Shown: positions 10,320-22,480, counted from the first letter of the stretch. The stretch is DNA of 64,000 nucleotides from Bolinopsis microptera (GCF_026151205.1 NC_087075.1:15079628-15143627), one strand, 5' to 3'. The notes: generated by a model not told the origin, from the sequence alone. A program made the numbers and translations.

Positions 10320-13300
10320 ATGAAGATCATACTGTTTGTGATCGCTGCGGTCCTCCTGCTTCAGGTAATTGTTGCTGAGGAAGAGGAACACACCGCTGCT
10401 GAGGAAGAGGAAGCTAGCGGAGATTGGAGACGCCACCGCGGAGCTAGGAGACGTAGACGTCACCGCGCAGCTAGGAGATTGAGACGTCACCGTCACCGTG
10501 CAGCAATGAGATTGAGACGTCACCGTGCAGCTATGAGATTGAGACGTCACCGTGCAGCTATGAGATTGAAACGTCACCGTGCAGCTATGAGATTGAAACG
10601 TCACCGTGCAGCTATGAGATTGAAACGTCACCGCGCTATGAGACGTCGCCGTGCAGCTATGAGATTGAAAAGTCACCGTGCAGCTATGAGATTGAAACGT
10701 CACCGTGCAGCTATGAGATTGAAACGTCACCGCGCTATGAGACGTCACCATGCAGCTATGAGATTGAAACGTCACCGTGCAGCTATGAGATTGAAACGTC
10801 ACCGTGCAGCTATGAGATTGAAACGTCACCGTGCAGCTATGAGATTGAAACGTCACCGTGCAGCTATGAGATTGAAACGTCACCGCGCTATGAGCCGTCA
10901 CCGTGGAGCTAAGAAACATAGCGGCGGAGCCAAGAAACATAGCGGTGGAGCTAAGAAACATAGCGGCGGAGCCAATAAACATAGCGGCGGAGCCAAGAAA
11001 CATGGCAAGGGAGCCAAGAAACATGGCAAGGGAGCCAAGAAACATGGCAAGGGAGCCAAGAAACATGGCAAGGGAGCAAAGAAACATGGCAAGGGAGTCA
11101 AGAAACATAGCGGCGGAGCCAAGAAACATAACAAGGGAGCCAAGAAACATGGCAAGGGAGCCAAGAAACATGGCAAGGGAGCCAAGAAACATGGCAAGGG
11201 AGCCAAGAAACATGGCAAGGGAGCCAAGAAACATGGCAAGGGAGCCAAGAAACATGGCAAGGGAGCCAAGAAACATGGCAAGGGAGCCAAGAAACATAGC
11301 GGCGGAGCCAAGAAACATAGCGGCGGAGCCAAGAAACATGGCAAGGGAGCCAAGAAACATGGCAAGGGAGCAAAGAAACATGGCAAGGGAGCAAAGAAAC
11401 ATAGCGGCGGAGCCAAGAAACATGGTAAGGGAGCCAAGAAACATGGCAAGGGAGCCAAGAAACATGGCAAGGGAGCAAAGAAACATGGCAAGGGAGCCAA
11501 GAAACATAGCGGCGGAGCCAAGAAACATAGCGGCGGAGCCAAGAAACATGGCAAGGGAGCCAAGAAACATGGCAAGGGAGCCAAGAAACATGGCAAGGGA
11601 GCCAAGAAACATGGCAAGGGAGCAAAGAAACATGGTAAGGGAGCCAAGAAACATGGCAAGGGAGCCAAGAAACATAGCGGCGGAGCCAAGAAACATGGCA
11701 AGGGAGCCAAGAAACATGGCAAGGGAGCCAAGAAACATGGCAAGGGAGCCAAGAAACATGGCAAGGGAGCAAAGAAACATGGCAAGGGAGCCAAGAAACA
11801 TGGCAAGGGAGCCAAGAAACATGGCAAGGGAGCCAAGAAACATGGCAAGGGAGCAAAGAAACATGGCAAGGGAGCCAAGAAACATAGCGGCGGAGCCAAG
11901 AAACATAGCGGCGGAGCCAAGAAACATAGCAGCGGAGCCAAGAAACATAGCGGCGGAGCCAAGAAACATGGCAAGGGAGCCAAGAAACATGGCAAGGGAG
12001 CCAAGAAACATGGCAAGGGAGCCAAGAAACATGGCAAGGGAGCAAAGAAACATGGCAAGGGAGCCAAGAAACATAGCGGCGGAGCCAAGAAACATGGCAA
12101 GGGAGCCAAGAAACATGGCAAGGGAGCCAAGAAACATGGCAAGGGAGCCAAGAAACATGGCAAGGGAGCCAAGAAACATGGCAAGGGAGCCAAGAAACAT
12201 GGCAAGGGAGCCAAGAAACATGGCAAGGGAGCCAAGAAACATGGCAAGGGAGCCAAGAAACATGGCAAGGGAGCAAAGAAACATGGCAAGGGAGCCAAGA
12301 AACATGGCAAGGGAGCCAAGAAACATAGCGGCGGAGCCAAGAAACATGGCAAGGGAGCCAAGAAACATGGCAAGGGAGCCAAGAAACATGGCAAGGGAGC
12401 CAAGAAACATGGCAAGGGAGCCAAGAAACATGGCAAGGGAGCCAAGAAACATGGCAAGGGGGCCAAGAAACATGGCAAGGGAGCCAAGAAACATGGCAAG
12501 GGAGCCAAGAAACATGGCAAGGGAGCCAAGAAACATGGCAAGGGAGCCAAGAAACATGGCAAGGGAGCCAAGAAACATGGCAAGGGAGCCAAGAAACATG
12601 GCAAGGGAGCCAAGAAACATGGCAAGGGAGCCAAGAAACATGGCAAGGGAGCCAAGAAACATGGCAAGGGAGCCAAGAAACATGGCAAGGGAGCCAAGAA
12701 ACATGGCAAGGGAGCCAAGAAACATGGCAAGGGAGCCAAGAAACATGGCAAGGGAGCAAAGAAACATGGCAAGGGAGCCAAGAAACATAGCGGCGGAGCC
12801 AAGAAACATAGCGGCGGAGCCAAGAAACATAACGGCGGAGCCAAGAAACATAGCGGCGGAGCCAAGAAACATGGCAAGGGAGCCAAGAAACATGGCAAGG
12901 GAGCAAAGAAACGTGGCAAGGGAGCCAAGAAACATAGCGGCGGAGCCAAGAAACACAGCGGCGGAGCCAAGAAACATAGCGGCGGAGCCAAGAAACATAG
13001 CGGCGGAGCCAAGAAACATAGCGGCGGAGCCAAGAAACATAGCGGCGGAGCCAAGAAACATAGCGGCGGAGTCAAGAAACATCGCGGCGGAGCCAAGAAA
13101 AATAGCGGCGGAGCCAAGAAACATCGCGGCGGAGCCAAGAAACATAGCGGTGGAGCCAAGAAACATCACGGCGGAGCTAAGAAACATTACCACGGACACG
13201 TCGGACCTCATGGTGGACCTCACGGTGGACCTCACGGTGGACCTCATGGTGGACCTCACGGTGGACCTCATGGCGGACCTCACGGTGGACCTCACGGTGG

Positions 13301-13496
13301 GCCTCATGGCGGACATCACGGTGGACCTCACGCTGGACCTCACCATGGCCCACCTCACCATGGCCCACCCCACCATGGTCCACCCTACCATGGCCCACCC
13401 CACCATGGCCCACCCCACCATGGCCCACCCCACCATGGTCCACCCCACCATGGCCCACCTCACCATGGCCCACCCCACCATGGCCATGGCCAGTAA
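10320..13496 (+). CDS. Secreted Lys/His/Gly heptapeptide-repeat protein, 1058 aa
   Basis: It starts with a strong signal peptide ([19 protein letters not shown], likely cut before EEEE). After an acidic linker (to about residue 37) comes an Arg-rich block of about 15 nonapeptides RHRAAMRLK (residues about 38-195). About 109 heptapeptides of two types follow, GAKKHGK and GAKKHSG (about 195-955), then HGGP tetrapeptides and a PHHGP tail ending GHGQ. The mature protein is extremely basic and histidine-rich, so metal binding, coacervation, adhesion or a structural matrix role are conceivable; none is shown. The start is fixed by the leader and 5' UTR shared with the gene at 28085. Because the 21-bp unit lacks stops in most frames, long open frames also appear on other frames and on the minus strand; they are artefacts. 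No family homologue is recognised with confidence. Confidence 0.85.
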   Translation: MKIILFVIAAVLLLQVIVAEEEEHTAAEEEEASGDWRRHRGARRRRRHRAARRLRRHRHRAAMRLRRHRAAMRLRRHRAAMRLKRHRAAMRLKRHRAAMRLKRHRAMRRRRAAMRLKSHRAAMRLKRHRAAMRLKRHRAMRRHHAAMRLKRHRAAMRLKRHRAAMRLKRHRAAMRLKRHRAAMRLKRHRAMSRHRGAKKHSGGAKKHSGGAKKHSGGANKHSGGAKKHGKGAKKHGKGAKKHGKGAKKHGKGAKKHGKGVKKHSGGAKKHNKGAKKHGKGAKKHGKGAKKHGKGAKKHGKGAKKHGKGAKKHGKGAKKHGKGAKKHSGGAKKHSGGAKKHGKGAKKHGKGAKKHGKGAKKHSGGAKKHGKGAKKHGKGAKKHGKGAKKHGKGAKKHSGGAKKHSGGAKKHGKGAKKHGKGAKKHGKGAKKHGKGAKKHGKGAKKHGKGAKKHSGGAKKHGKGAKKHGKGAKKHGKGAKKHGKGAKKHGKGAKKHGKGAKKHGKGAKKHGKGAKKHGKGAKKHSGGAKKHSGGAKKHSSGAKKHSGGAKKHGKGAKKHGKGAKKHGKGAKKHGKGAKKHGKGAKKHSGGAKKHGKGAKKHGKGAKKHGKGAKKHGKGAKKHGKGAKKHGKGAKKHGKGAKKHGKGAKKHGKGAKKHGKGAKKHGKGAKKHSGGAKKHGKGAKKHGKGAKKHGKGAKKHGKGAKKHGKGAKKHGKGAKKHGKGAKKHGKGAKKHGKGAKKHGKGAKKHGKGAKKHGKGAKKHGKGAKKHGKGAKKHGKGAKKHGKGAKKHGKGAKKHGKGAKKHGKGAKKHGKGAKKHGKGAKKHSGGAKKHSGGAKKHNGGAKKHSGGAKKHGKGAKKHGKGAKKRGKGAKKHSGGAKKHSGGAKKHSGGAKKHSGGAKKHSGGAKKHSGGAKKHSGGVKKHRGGAKKNSGGAKKHRGGAKKHSGGAKKHHGGAKKHYHGHVGPHGGPHGGPHGGPHGGPHGGPHGGPHGGPHGGPHGGHHGGPHAGPHHGPPHHGPPHHGPPYHGPPHHGPPHHGPPHHGPPHHGPPHHGPPHHGHGQ
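10904..13185 (+). repeat. 21-bp coding minisatellite, about 109 units
   Basis: The unit is GGAGCCAAGAAACATGGCAA plus G, or the variant in which GGCAAG is AGCGGC. The two variants alternate in irregular runs, and a few point variants (GGGGCC, AATAGC, CGTGGC) occur. The array makes the locus prone to length change and to assembly collapse. Confidence 0.95.
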
Positions 13497-15100
13497 ATTA
13501 AATAATTTGCAAATGACTGGACGGACTATTCGCTTTTGTGAATGATTTGTGAACGACTGTTAATTGTATATAATAATTTTGCTAATTGTATATAACATAT
13601 TATTGAAAGATTTTTGCATTGTTATACTTGTCATATTTTTGAATTTTCTTCTCCAAAAAATTAAATTCAATACAAAATAACTTACACTTTGACAACTTGA
13701 AAACAATCACCACATGGCAGCTGATCAATTGATTCTAGCAGCAAAAAAATTGCCCTCTTCTGTAGCGAACCCACATACTCTGTATACAAGGAGGACCACT
13801 TCACTAACCCTATATCAAAATTAAATGCAAGATCAGCTTAAATCGGGAATTAAATCTAGACTTTGATGTCTGCCGACAACAAAATTACGAAATTAAGTGA
13901 CTGAAAATATGACGGACGAAATTATTTCCTGCAACCAAAAACGATTTGCAGGAAAGATGATGGAATTAATCAAAATATTATATTATATTAATTATCAATA
14001 TTAAATATAATACATTAATACACGTTAGTATATGATTTTAATTTCCAAAGTACCAACCCGGCCAACTAGAGGATAGAGGATTCTATGAAGCCCTACAAAG
14101 TAACAAAGTAAGTAACTCCATGGAACTCAGGCTACACATGTATTGCTTCTCATTTAAATATTAATTAATCATTATACGTTAAAACCTAGGCATGCAAACC
14201 GTAGTCCGAATGTTTGATTTCAGTGAAGGACTGTGCAGTTTATTACATTAACATTAATTAACATTAACGTTCTCGAATAATTTCCTAGTATGTAGAGGCA
14301 AGATCACGTTATCATGTACAGCGGTGTAACTTTGCCTGTTGGCGCCCCCCAACCCCGCCGAAAAAGCGCCCCCCTGTTGGTGCCCCCTCCCCTTTTGGCG
14401 CCCCTCCCTAAACTTGGACAAATTAGGTGATTTTAGAGGGTACTCCGGTAAAATCTCTAAAAAAGTGTGGTTCTAGAGCAAAACACGCAGTTTTGCTAGT
14501 ACCCCAGTTAAGTTTTTCAAAATTGTCCCACATTCAAACGACAATTTGGCACTCCCTAAGATGGCGCCCCCACCCCCCCCCGGCCCAATCAACATGAAAA
14601 TTGATGACTTATCCTGTGTCCATCCTTAACACGTGACGCTCTGCAATCCCGTCCTACATTTTGACGACTTGGAGAACTTTTTTGAACAATTGCATAATGC
14701 ATATTATATATATTATTCTAGCAGCAAAAAATACGTACTTTTATGTATTGAGCCCTATCGATGCCACACGGGTATTCTGTCCCACAACTTATCTCTTGTT
14801 TAGTTTTCTTATCGCATTTCCAGGGGCGTGCTCAGGGGGGGGGGGGGGGGGGGGGGCGATATAGGCGGTCGGCGCCCCCTCTTTGAAATTTTGACCTATA
14901 ATTTTTTGTCGATTATATAGCAAAAAAATATATCGGCTCCGAGGCTTCGCGGTAGCCTCGGACTCCTCGCCTACCCCTTTCAAAAATCCTGTGCACGCCC
15001 CTGCGCATTTCCGAGTAAGCCATACAGCTTCATTTCTTGTGAGAGATGAAATAAACCAATTTTACACGCGCGGCTTATCTTTTGTTATGATTACTTATCT
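13497..15100. other. 3' UTR and intergenic region with duplicated 3' flank
   Basis: 13497-13600 matches the 3' UTR of the paralogue (29261-29360), with TGACTGGACGGAC and TTAATTGTATATAATAATT in both. A further flank segment (TTTTTTGAACAATTGCATAA, ATTCTAGCAGCAAAAAATA) occurs at about 14660-14760 and again at 29420-29480, with a partial copy at about 13725. About 0.9 kb therefore seems inserted or duplicated in this 3' flank. There are short C and G runs near 14345-14400 and 14565-14583, and a 22-G run at 14835-14856. No gene is supported. Confidence 0.6.
14835..14856. repeat. 22-bp poly-G run
   Basis: An uninterrupted G homopolymer in a CTCA-G22-CGATATAGG context. Similar runs occur at 38361-38387 and 54215-54237. 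Its length may not be reliable in the assembly. Confidence 0.9.
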
Positions 15101-15124
15101 TAGGCTCATGGTAGTCAGGTGGCG

Positions 15125-15192
15125 CGCACGAGCGATAAGACTTATGGCTCGGTCGACCGAGCGATAAGTAGCTCCTTATCGCTCGTGCGCGT
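15125..15192. repeat. Subterminal GAGCGATAAG motif cluster, left end
   Basis: GAGCGATAAG occurs twice and its complement CTTATCGCTC once, around the perfect palindrome CTCGGTCGACCGAG. The right end (27115-27170) has the mirrored set. Repeated short motifs just inside both ends are typical of transposase binding sites; that role is inferred. Confidence 0.6.
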
Positions 15193-15331
15193 CGTCACTT
15201 CAAGCACAATTGCGCGTCGTATCGTACTCGATGCTTGCCAAAGAGCTTTAATACTTTGGTTTTGGCGTGTTACATCTGAACAGAAGATGAATCCGAGATT
15301 GTGGAACCAGATGATACGGTTTATTTTTTAG

Positions 15332-15930
15332 GCATTTTGATACGGTCATTTCAGTCTTTAAAGTAGTTTCAGAGTGCTGGAAATGGTTGTACGGTGTAGG
15401 GGGATGTGTTTACTAACTATTTTGACGTCAAAATTGTCGCCAGAGGCTCCCTGAGTCATGGAATGAACGGAATGAACAAAAATGAAATTTTTTCTAAAAC
15501 TCGTCGGATTGCCCCAAAACAGGTCGGAATCGTTTGGTATTGACCCTTATAGTGTTCCTACAAAGTTTGGTGGCCCTAGCACTCCCAGAACGCCCACTAG
15601 AGACTTAATTCCATTTCCGTATCAAAAAGCTGGTTCCTGAGTATCCGATATTGATACGGTCATTTCAGTCTGTTAAAGGGGCTGCAGAGTGCTGGAGATG
15701 ATTGAACGGTGTAGGGGGATGTGTTTACTAACTATTTTGACGTCAAAATAGTCGCCCAAGACTCCCTGAGTCATGGAATGAACGAAATGAACAAAAATGA
15801 ACATTTTTCTAAAACTCGTCGGATGGCCCCAAAACAGGTAGGAATCGTTTGGTATTGACCCTAATAGTGTTCCCACAAAGTTTGGTGGCCCTAGCACTCC
15901 CAGAACACCCATTATACCCTTGGCTGGATT
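15332..15930 (-). repeat. About 300-340 bp internal repeat, two tandem copies
   Basis: This unit contains TTTTGACGTCAAAATTGTCG, GGAATGAACGGAATGAAC and GTGGCCCTAGCACTCCCAGA. It recurs at about 18360-18690 and 18690-19000, at 21660-21990, 21990-22310 and 22490-22770, and at 26715-27015. It is a module of the 12.1-kb palindrome, and its many short open frames are not genes. Each copy includes the palindrome TTTTGACGTCAAAA, a CRE-like site. Confidence 0.8.
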
Positions 15931-16365
15931 CAAGAATTTAGAACCAGTTGAGCAGATAAAACGGATTTTGAGAAATTTTGTCTGCTTGTGTTGTTGCAGA
16001 GAGTTGAATTTGGTTCAACAGTATTCAAACAAGATGTGTTCCAACTTAGTTTTGTAGCCCTACCAGTTTCAGAACGTCCACTAGAATCCGGTTCCATTTT
16101 CTTCCAAGAAGCTGTAGACAAGGTTGTTTGAAATTTAAATTTAACCTCTCTGGTAATACAACTTTTTACTTGGATGGATTTCAATAATTATTAATTAAAG
16201 AGAGCAGATTGTTGCTTTGTTATTTTTGAGATTTGATTTTTTGATATCATATGTATAAATGTATAAATCAGTTTCTACAAATTGTAACAGCAATTGGCAG
16301 TAATAAAGCGGTAGTAATAGTTTTGCACAACATCAATCATAATATCATTCAATACTTCAATACCT

Positions 16366-17862
16366 TCAAAATAATTTAACTCGGTTATAATAATTTGAAC
16401 GCAGATCTAAAAGAACTAAGCACAGTAGTAGGATGAACTTCCAGGCAAGGTTGGAGGAAGGTAGAGGTGAAGCTGTGGGTAAGGATAGTAGGCTGGGAAG
16501 GATCCATTTCTGATCCAGAGCTGATGATTTGGGTTGAACTGATGATTTAGGTGGTACAGATGATTTGGGTTGAGCTGATGATTTGGGTTGAGTTGATGAT
16601 TTGGGTTGAACTGATGATTTGGGTTGAGCTGATGATTTGGGTTGAACTGATGATTTGGGTTGAACTGATGATTTGGGTTGAGCTGATGATTTGGGTTGAA
16701 CTGATGATTTGGGTTGAGCTGATGATTTGGGTTGAACTGATGATTTGGGTTGAGCTGATGATTTGGGTAGAACTGATGACTTGGGTTGGGCTGATGATTT
16801 GGGTTGAACTGATGATTTAGGTGGTACAAATGATTTGGGTTGAGCTGATGATTTGGGTTGAGTTGATGATTTGGGTTGAACTGATGATTTGGGTTGAGCT
16901 GATGATTTTGGTTGAGCTGAAGATTTGGGTTGAGCTGATGATTTCGGTTGAGCTGATGATTTGGGTTGAGCTGATGATTTAGGTGGTACAGATGAGTTGG
17001 GTGGTACAGATGAGTTGGGTGGTACAGATGATTTGGATGAGGGACGAGAGGAAGACAGTTCCTTAATACAATCTAGACTATGTTTGGAAATAGATGGATC
17101 AATCTTTACATAATCAGAAAACTTAGGCAAATCTATATCTGAACGTTTCAACTTCTTACTCTTAAACTTAGGTGCTTGCTCGAAATCCTCGTCTGAGTCG
17201 ACAGAGGGTTTGACTGAATGTTTACGTGACTGATTATCTAACTTGGCACCTAGTTCCTTCCTATTCTGGAGTACCTGTTCGGCAGAACAAATCATAACAG
17301 AGTACGACTTGTCTGCCCGAACTTCCTCAACAGAATGAAACAACTGGTTAGAGTATCTAACTAAAATCTTAGAACTTATGGAGGTGTGGAAACTTGCAAC
17401 TATTCCATCTAATACTTTCTGGCTCTCCAAGAGATTAAACTTAAGAGACCTATCAGTTATTATGCAGCTATATAAATTTAAGAGAGCCACTACAGAGCCA
17501 TCCTTATCTAGTGAGCAGTGGTCAGAACATTCATATACATCTAAAGTGTGCTTACAGGGGAAAAAGTGCTTAAAGAACTGTTGCAACTTATCAGATAAAG
17601 GAAACATGAACTGAACTAAGGAACTACAAAACAATCTAACGTGGGGTATCTTAGGACCTGACTTAAGATCAGAAATGAACACATAAGAACCACACTCTAA
17701 CCGCAGTACTACAGAGGAGCACACGGTCAGGGGGTCAGAATAAGCATGTGATAAAGGAGGCAAAGCATCCTGCATATTATGATAATATACACCTAAAGAT
17801 GAATCGAACTTGTGGGAGTCACGAATGAGCTCAACCACGGCATTTACCTGAGATGTATCCAT
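16366..17862 (-). CDS. Unknown 498-aa protein with SAQPKS repeats, left-arm copy
   Basis: ATG at 17862, stop at 16366, intact. Residues 1-210 are a globular-looking region with clustered cysteines (PCKHTLDVYECSDHC at about 102-116). Then comes a basic motif that could be a nuclear localisation signal (KFKSKKLKR), followed by about 30 hexapeptides of the PKSSAQ/PKSSVQ type (about 280-440) and a C-terminal tail with a hydrophobic LLLCLVLLDL stretch. A TATA box stands 314 bp upstream. The gene sits in the left arm of a 12.1-kb palindrome and points outward. The only homologue I can see is its mirror copy at 23257. It may serve the element, or be a passenger; I do not recognise a transposase, nuclease or zinc-binding family. 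Confidence 0.7.
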   Translation of the reverse strand: MDTSQVNAVVELIRDSHKFDSSLGVYYHNMQDALPPLSHAYSDPLTVCSSVVLRLECGSYVFISDLKSGPKIPHVRLFCSSLVQFMFPLSDKLQQFFKHFFPCKHTLDVYECSDHCSLDKDGSVVALLNLYSCIITDRSLKFNLLESQKVLDGIVASFHTSISSKILVRYSNQLFHSVEEVRADKSYSVMICSAEQVLQNRKELGAKLDNQSRKHSVKPSVDSDEDFEQAPKFKSKKLKRSDIDLPKFSDYVKIDPSISKHSLDCIKELSSSRPSSKSSVPPNSSVPPNSSVPPKSSAQPKSSAQPKSSAQPKSSAQPKSSAQPKSSVQPKSSTQPKSSAQPKSFVPPKSSVQPKSSAQPKSSVLPKSSAQPKSSVQPKSSAQPKSSVQPKSSAQPKSSVQPKSSVQPKSSAQPKSSVQPKSSTQPKSSAQPKSSVPPKSSVQPKSSALDQKWILPSLLSLPTASPLPSSNLAWKFILLLCLVLLDLRSNYYNRVKLF

Positions 17863-18175
17863 AGGGAGTAGTCGTGTTGACTGAGTTAGCTGTAAAAAAC
17901 AGCCAATAAGTAAAACTCAGATAGGGAGAAGTGTAGTCAAAGAACTGGTTGTAGGAAACAACACAGTCCAGATAGGAGTAGGAAGGGAGGACTCAGAACT
18001 AGTTGTAGATAAAACGTAGTTTAGAGTAAAGTAGGCAAAGAAGACAGGCACGTAGTGTAAACTACAAAATAAAAATGTGTATTTGAAAGATAGAGCTTAA
18101 AGTTGAAATGTCAAAAGATTGTACTCAGTGTGTGAAATAGTAAACTGAAACCTGGTGAGCTATATTTCACGAGGG

Positions 18176-18183
18176 TATTTATA
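18176..18183 (-). promoter_or_regulatory. TATA box of the left-arm ORF
   Basis: On the minus strand it reads GGGTATAAATACCC, itself a palindrome, in the same context as the box at 22940. Transcription would start about 280 bp before the ATG at 17862. Confidence 0.65.
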
Positions 18184-19191
18184 CCCGCTTCATCGTGACA
18201 GGGATAACGAGCCAATTGTTTACAAACAAGCAGCAAGCATGTGAATCCTTCTTGATAAGGTTCAGATCACGTTTGATCGCATGCAGGGTTCTTGTCTCCG
18301 ATAGATCAGATCATTGTCTTCTAAGAAGATCATATCCTCGTTCTTGGATTTTGGGGCAATCCGACGAGTTTTAGAAAAAATTTCATTTTTGTTCATTCCG
18401 TTCATTCCATGACTCAGGGAGCCTCTGGCGACAATTTTGACGTCAAAATAGTTAGTAAACACATCCCCCTACACCGTACAACAATTTCCAGCACTCTGAA
18501 ACTATTTTAACAGACTGAAATGACTGTATCAAAATGCCTCAAAAAGCGTATCATCTGGTTCCACAATCTCGGATACTCAGGAACCAGCTTTTTGATACGG
18601 AAATGGAACCAAGTCTCTAGTGGGCGTTCTGGGAGTGCTAGGGCCACCAAACTTTGCAGGAACACTATTAGGGTCAATACCAAACGATTCCGATCTGTTT
18701 TGGGGCAATCCGACGAGTTTTAGAAAAAATTTCATTTTTGTTCATTCCGTTCATTCCATGACTCAGGGAGCCTCGCTCTGGCGACAATTTTGACGTCAAA
18801 ATAGTTAGTAAACACATCCCCCTACACCGTACAACCATTTCCAGCACTCTGAAACTACTTTAAAAGACTGAAATGACCGTATCAAAATGCCTCAAAAACC
18901 GTATCATCTGGTTCCACAATCTCGGATACTCAGGAACCAGCTTTTTGATACGGAAATGGAACCAAGTCTCTAGTGGGCGTTCTGGGAGTGCTAGGGCCAC
19001 CAAACTTAGGCATCCAATCTTTGCAGTTGTTTCTTTCATGGTAGTTGCGAGCGTCTATACTTTCAGTCTTTAGCTTGCTCATTTTGTATTTACATCATTT
19101 GTACAAGACTAGATGGTAGCCATGTTCTGTGTCCTAAACCTAACTTTAGTGTGCATGTTATCTATTATGTTGGTCTCAGTTTAAACCTGAA

Positions 19192-19962
19192 GGTCGCACC
19201 TGTAGGTCAACTAAGAGACCTCGGGGTTCTCGTCTCCAACGATCTATCTTGGCAACCCCACATCAAGACCGCAGCAAACAAGGCTCGACAAAAAGCTGCC
19301 TGGGTTTTTAGTGTCTTTCAGACAAGATCTCCAGTCATAATGCTTACGCTTTACAAGTCGATGGTTCGAAGTTTACTGGAATACTGTTGCCCGCTATGGC
19401 ACCCCTCCAAGATATGTGACATCCAGGAGCTTGAAAGCGTACAGAAAGCTTTCACCGCAAGGATTACTGGAATGCGTGATCTCCATTATTGGGACCGTCT
19501 TCAACGGCTTTCTCTGATGTCTCTACAGCGTCGCAGGGAGCGGTTCATTTTACTTCATATGTGGAAGATTCTCCATCACCATACCAGCAACAACATTAAC
19601 GTGCAGTTTGTCTCCAGGCCACGTTTTGGAAACCTTGCAGTCATTCCATCTGCATGCAGACACAGCTCTGCAGCAAATCAGTCACTGTATGATAATTCAT
19701 TTGCAGTCATAGGCCCAAAATTGTGGAATGCAATGCCTTACCATTTGAATTCCATCGGCGACCGAGAGCATTTTAAATCGCAGCTCACCCAGTTCATGCT
19801 ATCTCTTCCGGATACACCGCCCATCAGGGGCTACACTCCTCAGAACTCAAACTCGCTGCTTTGCTGGAGGAATGACAGAGAGATCTCCTCTCTGTGGGTG
19901 GTCACACAATGTGATGGCCCTGTTAAAGCTTAACGAATCTCAACATAGGTGACATAGGTAGG
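19192..19962 (+). pseudogene. LINE fragment: reverse transcriptase C-terminus
   Basis: A 771-bp insertion in the left arm. The mirror site in the right arm (near 21465) is uninterrupted, which defines both edges; TGAA is duplicated at 19188-19191 and 19963-19966. The open frame runs from the insertion edge to the stop at 19931-19933. It shows the typical end of a CR1/L2-like ORF2: RDLGVLVSNDLSW, LYKSMVRSLLEYCCPLWHP, LESVQKAFTARI, YWDRL, LQRRRERF, LWNAMP. It is 5'-truncated, as target-primed insertions usually are. The tail after the stop is ATAGGTGACATAGGTAGG rather than poly-A. Confidence 0.9.
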
Positions 19963-20655
19963 TGAAAGCCATTGAATATGTTTGCCACTGCTTCTCAGCT
20001 GATCATAAATAATTTAAAATAGGGTTCAGTGTTCTGACCATTTGTGTATGTAGATGAAGCAAGGTCAGGAACCCAGCACGGTGAAGGATTAGGCCGGTTA
20101 TCTAGCAAAGATCTCTGTCACTATACTTTTGTTGCTCAGTATCATTAGTATCATCATTGAAGATTGTGCATACACAACTTTATTAAGGTAAATGTTAGAC
20201 AGTGTTATTTCGAATACATCCCAGCACAAATATTATCAGCTTCATCAATCTTGATATCTTAACGATGACCCTGGTCAAACAATTTAAAACTTCTGTAATT
20301 TCATTTCTAGTATGCGTATAGGAAATCGATAAGGCTTTAAAATGATATGTTCGGCGACCTTTTAGCTCAATCACGAGACTCAGTAGGAGTGATTGAACTG
20401 CAAGGGACAATTGAGGCTAACGAATTAGCAGTTTCAAGTTAAGTTTAATATAATAACGAATTAATTATAATAACCAATGAATTATACAGGTTGTACGTAC
20501 ACGCCACAGAATTAAAAACGTTCTGATCGATCGAGCTGAGCTGCACTTGCACTCATGAGCTGAACGTTTGCGGAGTTACAATCGCGAGCTACAAACGCGA
20601 AACTTTCAAAAGGCAATTGCGCGGCTTATAGGTAAAATTAAAAATTAGCTTCAGA

Positions 20656-20775
20656 CTATAATTAGCTTTAAAAAAATTGTTGTATTCAGTATACATTTTA
20701 TTTATAAATTGTAAATTAGATATAATTTAATTCAAAACAATATGCAACAAAATCAAAATAAACAATAAACATTCG
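20656..20775. other. Centre (spacer) of the 12.1-kb palindrome
   Basis: About 120 bp of AT-rich sequence between the arms. The innermost matched pair is GCGCGGCTTATAGGTAAAATT-like at about 20628 and its complement at about 20797-20815. Frames at 20195-20410 (minus) and 21017-21232 (plus) encode the same 71 residues because they are mirror images; I do not call them genes. Confidence 0.7.
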
Positions 20776-22472
20776 AAAGCTAATTTTTAATTTTACTAAT
20801 AAGCCGCGCAACTATATTCGGAAGTATCGCGTTGGTAGCTTGCGATTTTAACTCCGCAAACGTTCAGCTCATCAGTGCAAGTGCAGCTCAGCTCGATCGA
20901 TCAGAACGTTTTTAATTCTGTGGCGTGTACGTACAACCTGTATAATTCATTGGTTATTATAATTAATTCGTTATTATATTAAACTTAACTTGAAACTGCT
21001 AATTCGTTAGCCTCAATTGTCCCTTGCAGTTCAATCACTCCTACTGAGTCTCGTGATTGAGCTAAAAGGTCGCCGAACATATCATTTTAAAGCCTTATCG
21101 ATTTCCTATACGCATACTAGAAATGAAATTACAGAAGTTTTAAATTGTTTGACCAGGGTCATCGTTAAGATATCAAGATTGATGAAGCTGATAATATTTG
21201 TGCTGGGATGTATTCGAAATAACACTGTCTAACATTTACCTTAATAAAGTTGTGTATGCACAATCTTCAATGATGATACTAATGATACTGAGCAACAAAA
21301 GTATAGTGACAGAGATCTTTGCTAGATAACCGGCCTAATCCTTCACCGTGCTGGGTTCCTGACCTTGCTTCATCTACATACACAAATGGTCAGAACACTG
21401 AACCCTATTTTAAATTATTTATGATCAGCTGAGAAGCAGTGGCAAACATATTCAATGGCTTTCAGGTTTAAACTGAGACCAACATAATAGATAACATGCA
21501 CACTAAAGTTAGGTTTAGGACACAGAACATGGCTACCATCTAGTCTTGTACAAATGATGTAAATACAAAATGAGCAAGCTAAAGACTGAAAGTATAGACG
21601 CTCGCAACTACCATGAAAGAAACAACTGCAAAGTGCAAAGATTGGATGCCTAAGTTTGGTGGCCCTAGCACTCCCAAAACGCCCACTAGAGACTTGGTTC
21701 CATTTCCGTATCAAAAAGCTGGTTCCTGAGTATCCGAGATTGTGGAACCAGATGATACGGTTTTTGAGGCATTTTGATACGGTCATTTCAGTCTTTTAAA
21801 GTAGTTTCAGAGTGCTGGAAATGGTTGTACGGTGTAGGGGGATGTGTTTACTAACTATTTTGACGTCAAAATTGTCGCCAGAGGCTCCCTGAGTCATGGA
21901 ATGAACGGAATGAACAAAAATGAAATTTTTTTCTAAAACTCGTCGGATTGCCCCAAAACAGATCAGAATCGTTTGGTATTGACCCTAATAGTGTTCCTGC
22001 AAAGTTTGGTGGCCCTAGCACTCCCAGAACGCCCACTAGAGACTTGGTTCCATTTCCGTATCAAAAAGCTGGTTCCTGAGTATCCGAGATTGTGGAACCA
22101 GATGATACGGTTTTTGAGGCATTTTGATACAGTCATTTCAGTCTGTTAAAGTAGTTTAAGAGTGCTGGAAATTGTTGTACGGTGTAGGGGGATGTGTTTA
22201 CTAACTATTTTGACGTCAAAATTGTCGCCAGAGGCTCCCTGAGTCATGGAATGAACGGAATGAACAAAAATGAATTTTTTTCTAAAACTCGTCGGATTGC
22301 CCCAAAATCCAAGAACGAGGATATGATCTTCTTAGAAGACAATGATCTGATCTATCGGAGACAAGAACCCTGCATGCGATCAAACGTGATCTGAACCTTA
22401 TCAAGAAGGATTCACATGCTTGCTGCTTGTTTGTAAACAATTGGCTCGTTATCCCTGTCACGATGAAGCGGG

Positions 22473-22480
22473 TATAAATA
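22473..22480 (+). promoter_or_regulatory. Orphan duplicated TATA box
   Basis: The promoter segment upstream of the right-arm ORF (about 22310-22492) is repeated ahead of the real one (about 22777-22960). This copy breaks off after CTCGTGAAATA and runs into the 340-bp repeat, so it drives no visible ORF. Confidence 0.6.

Noticed and set aside
10266-13487. Minus-strand frame of 1073 codons (AMFLGSL repeats), and further frames of 753, 602 and 880 codons over the same array
   Set aside because: They exist because the 21-bp repeat has no stop in those frames. They lack a signal peptide, conserved leader or paralogue; the plus-strand frame at 10320 has all three.
16551-16820. Plus-strand MIWVEL-repeat frame over the hexapeptide region
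   Set aside because: Antisense of the SAQPKS-coding repeat; no other support.
20195-20410. Identical 71-codon frames on both sides of the palindrome centre (also 21017-21232)
   Set aside because: Mirror images of one sequence within the transposon; no protein features.
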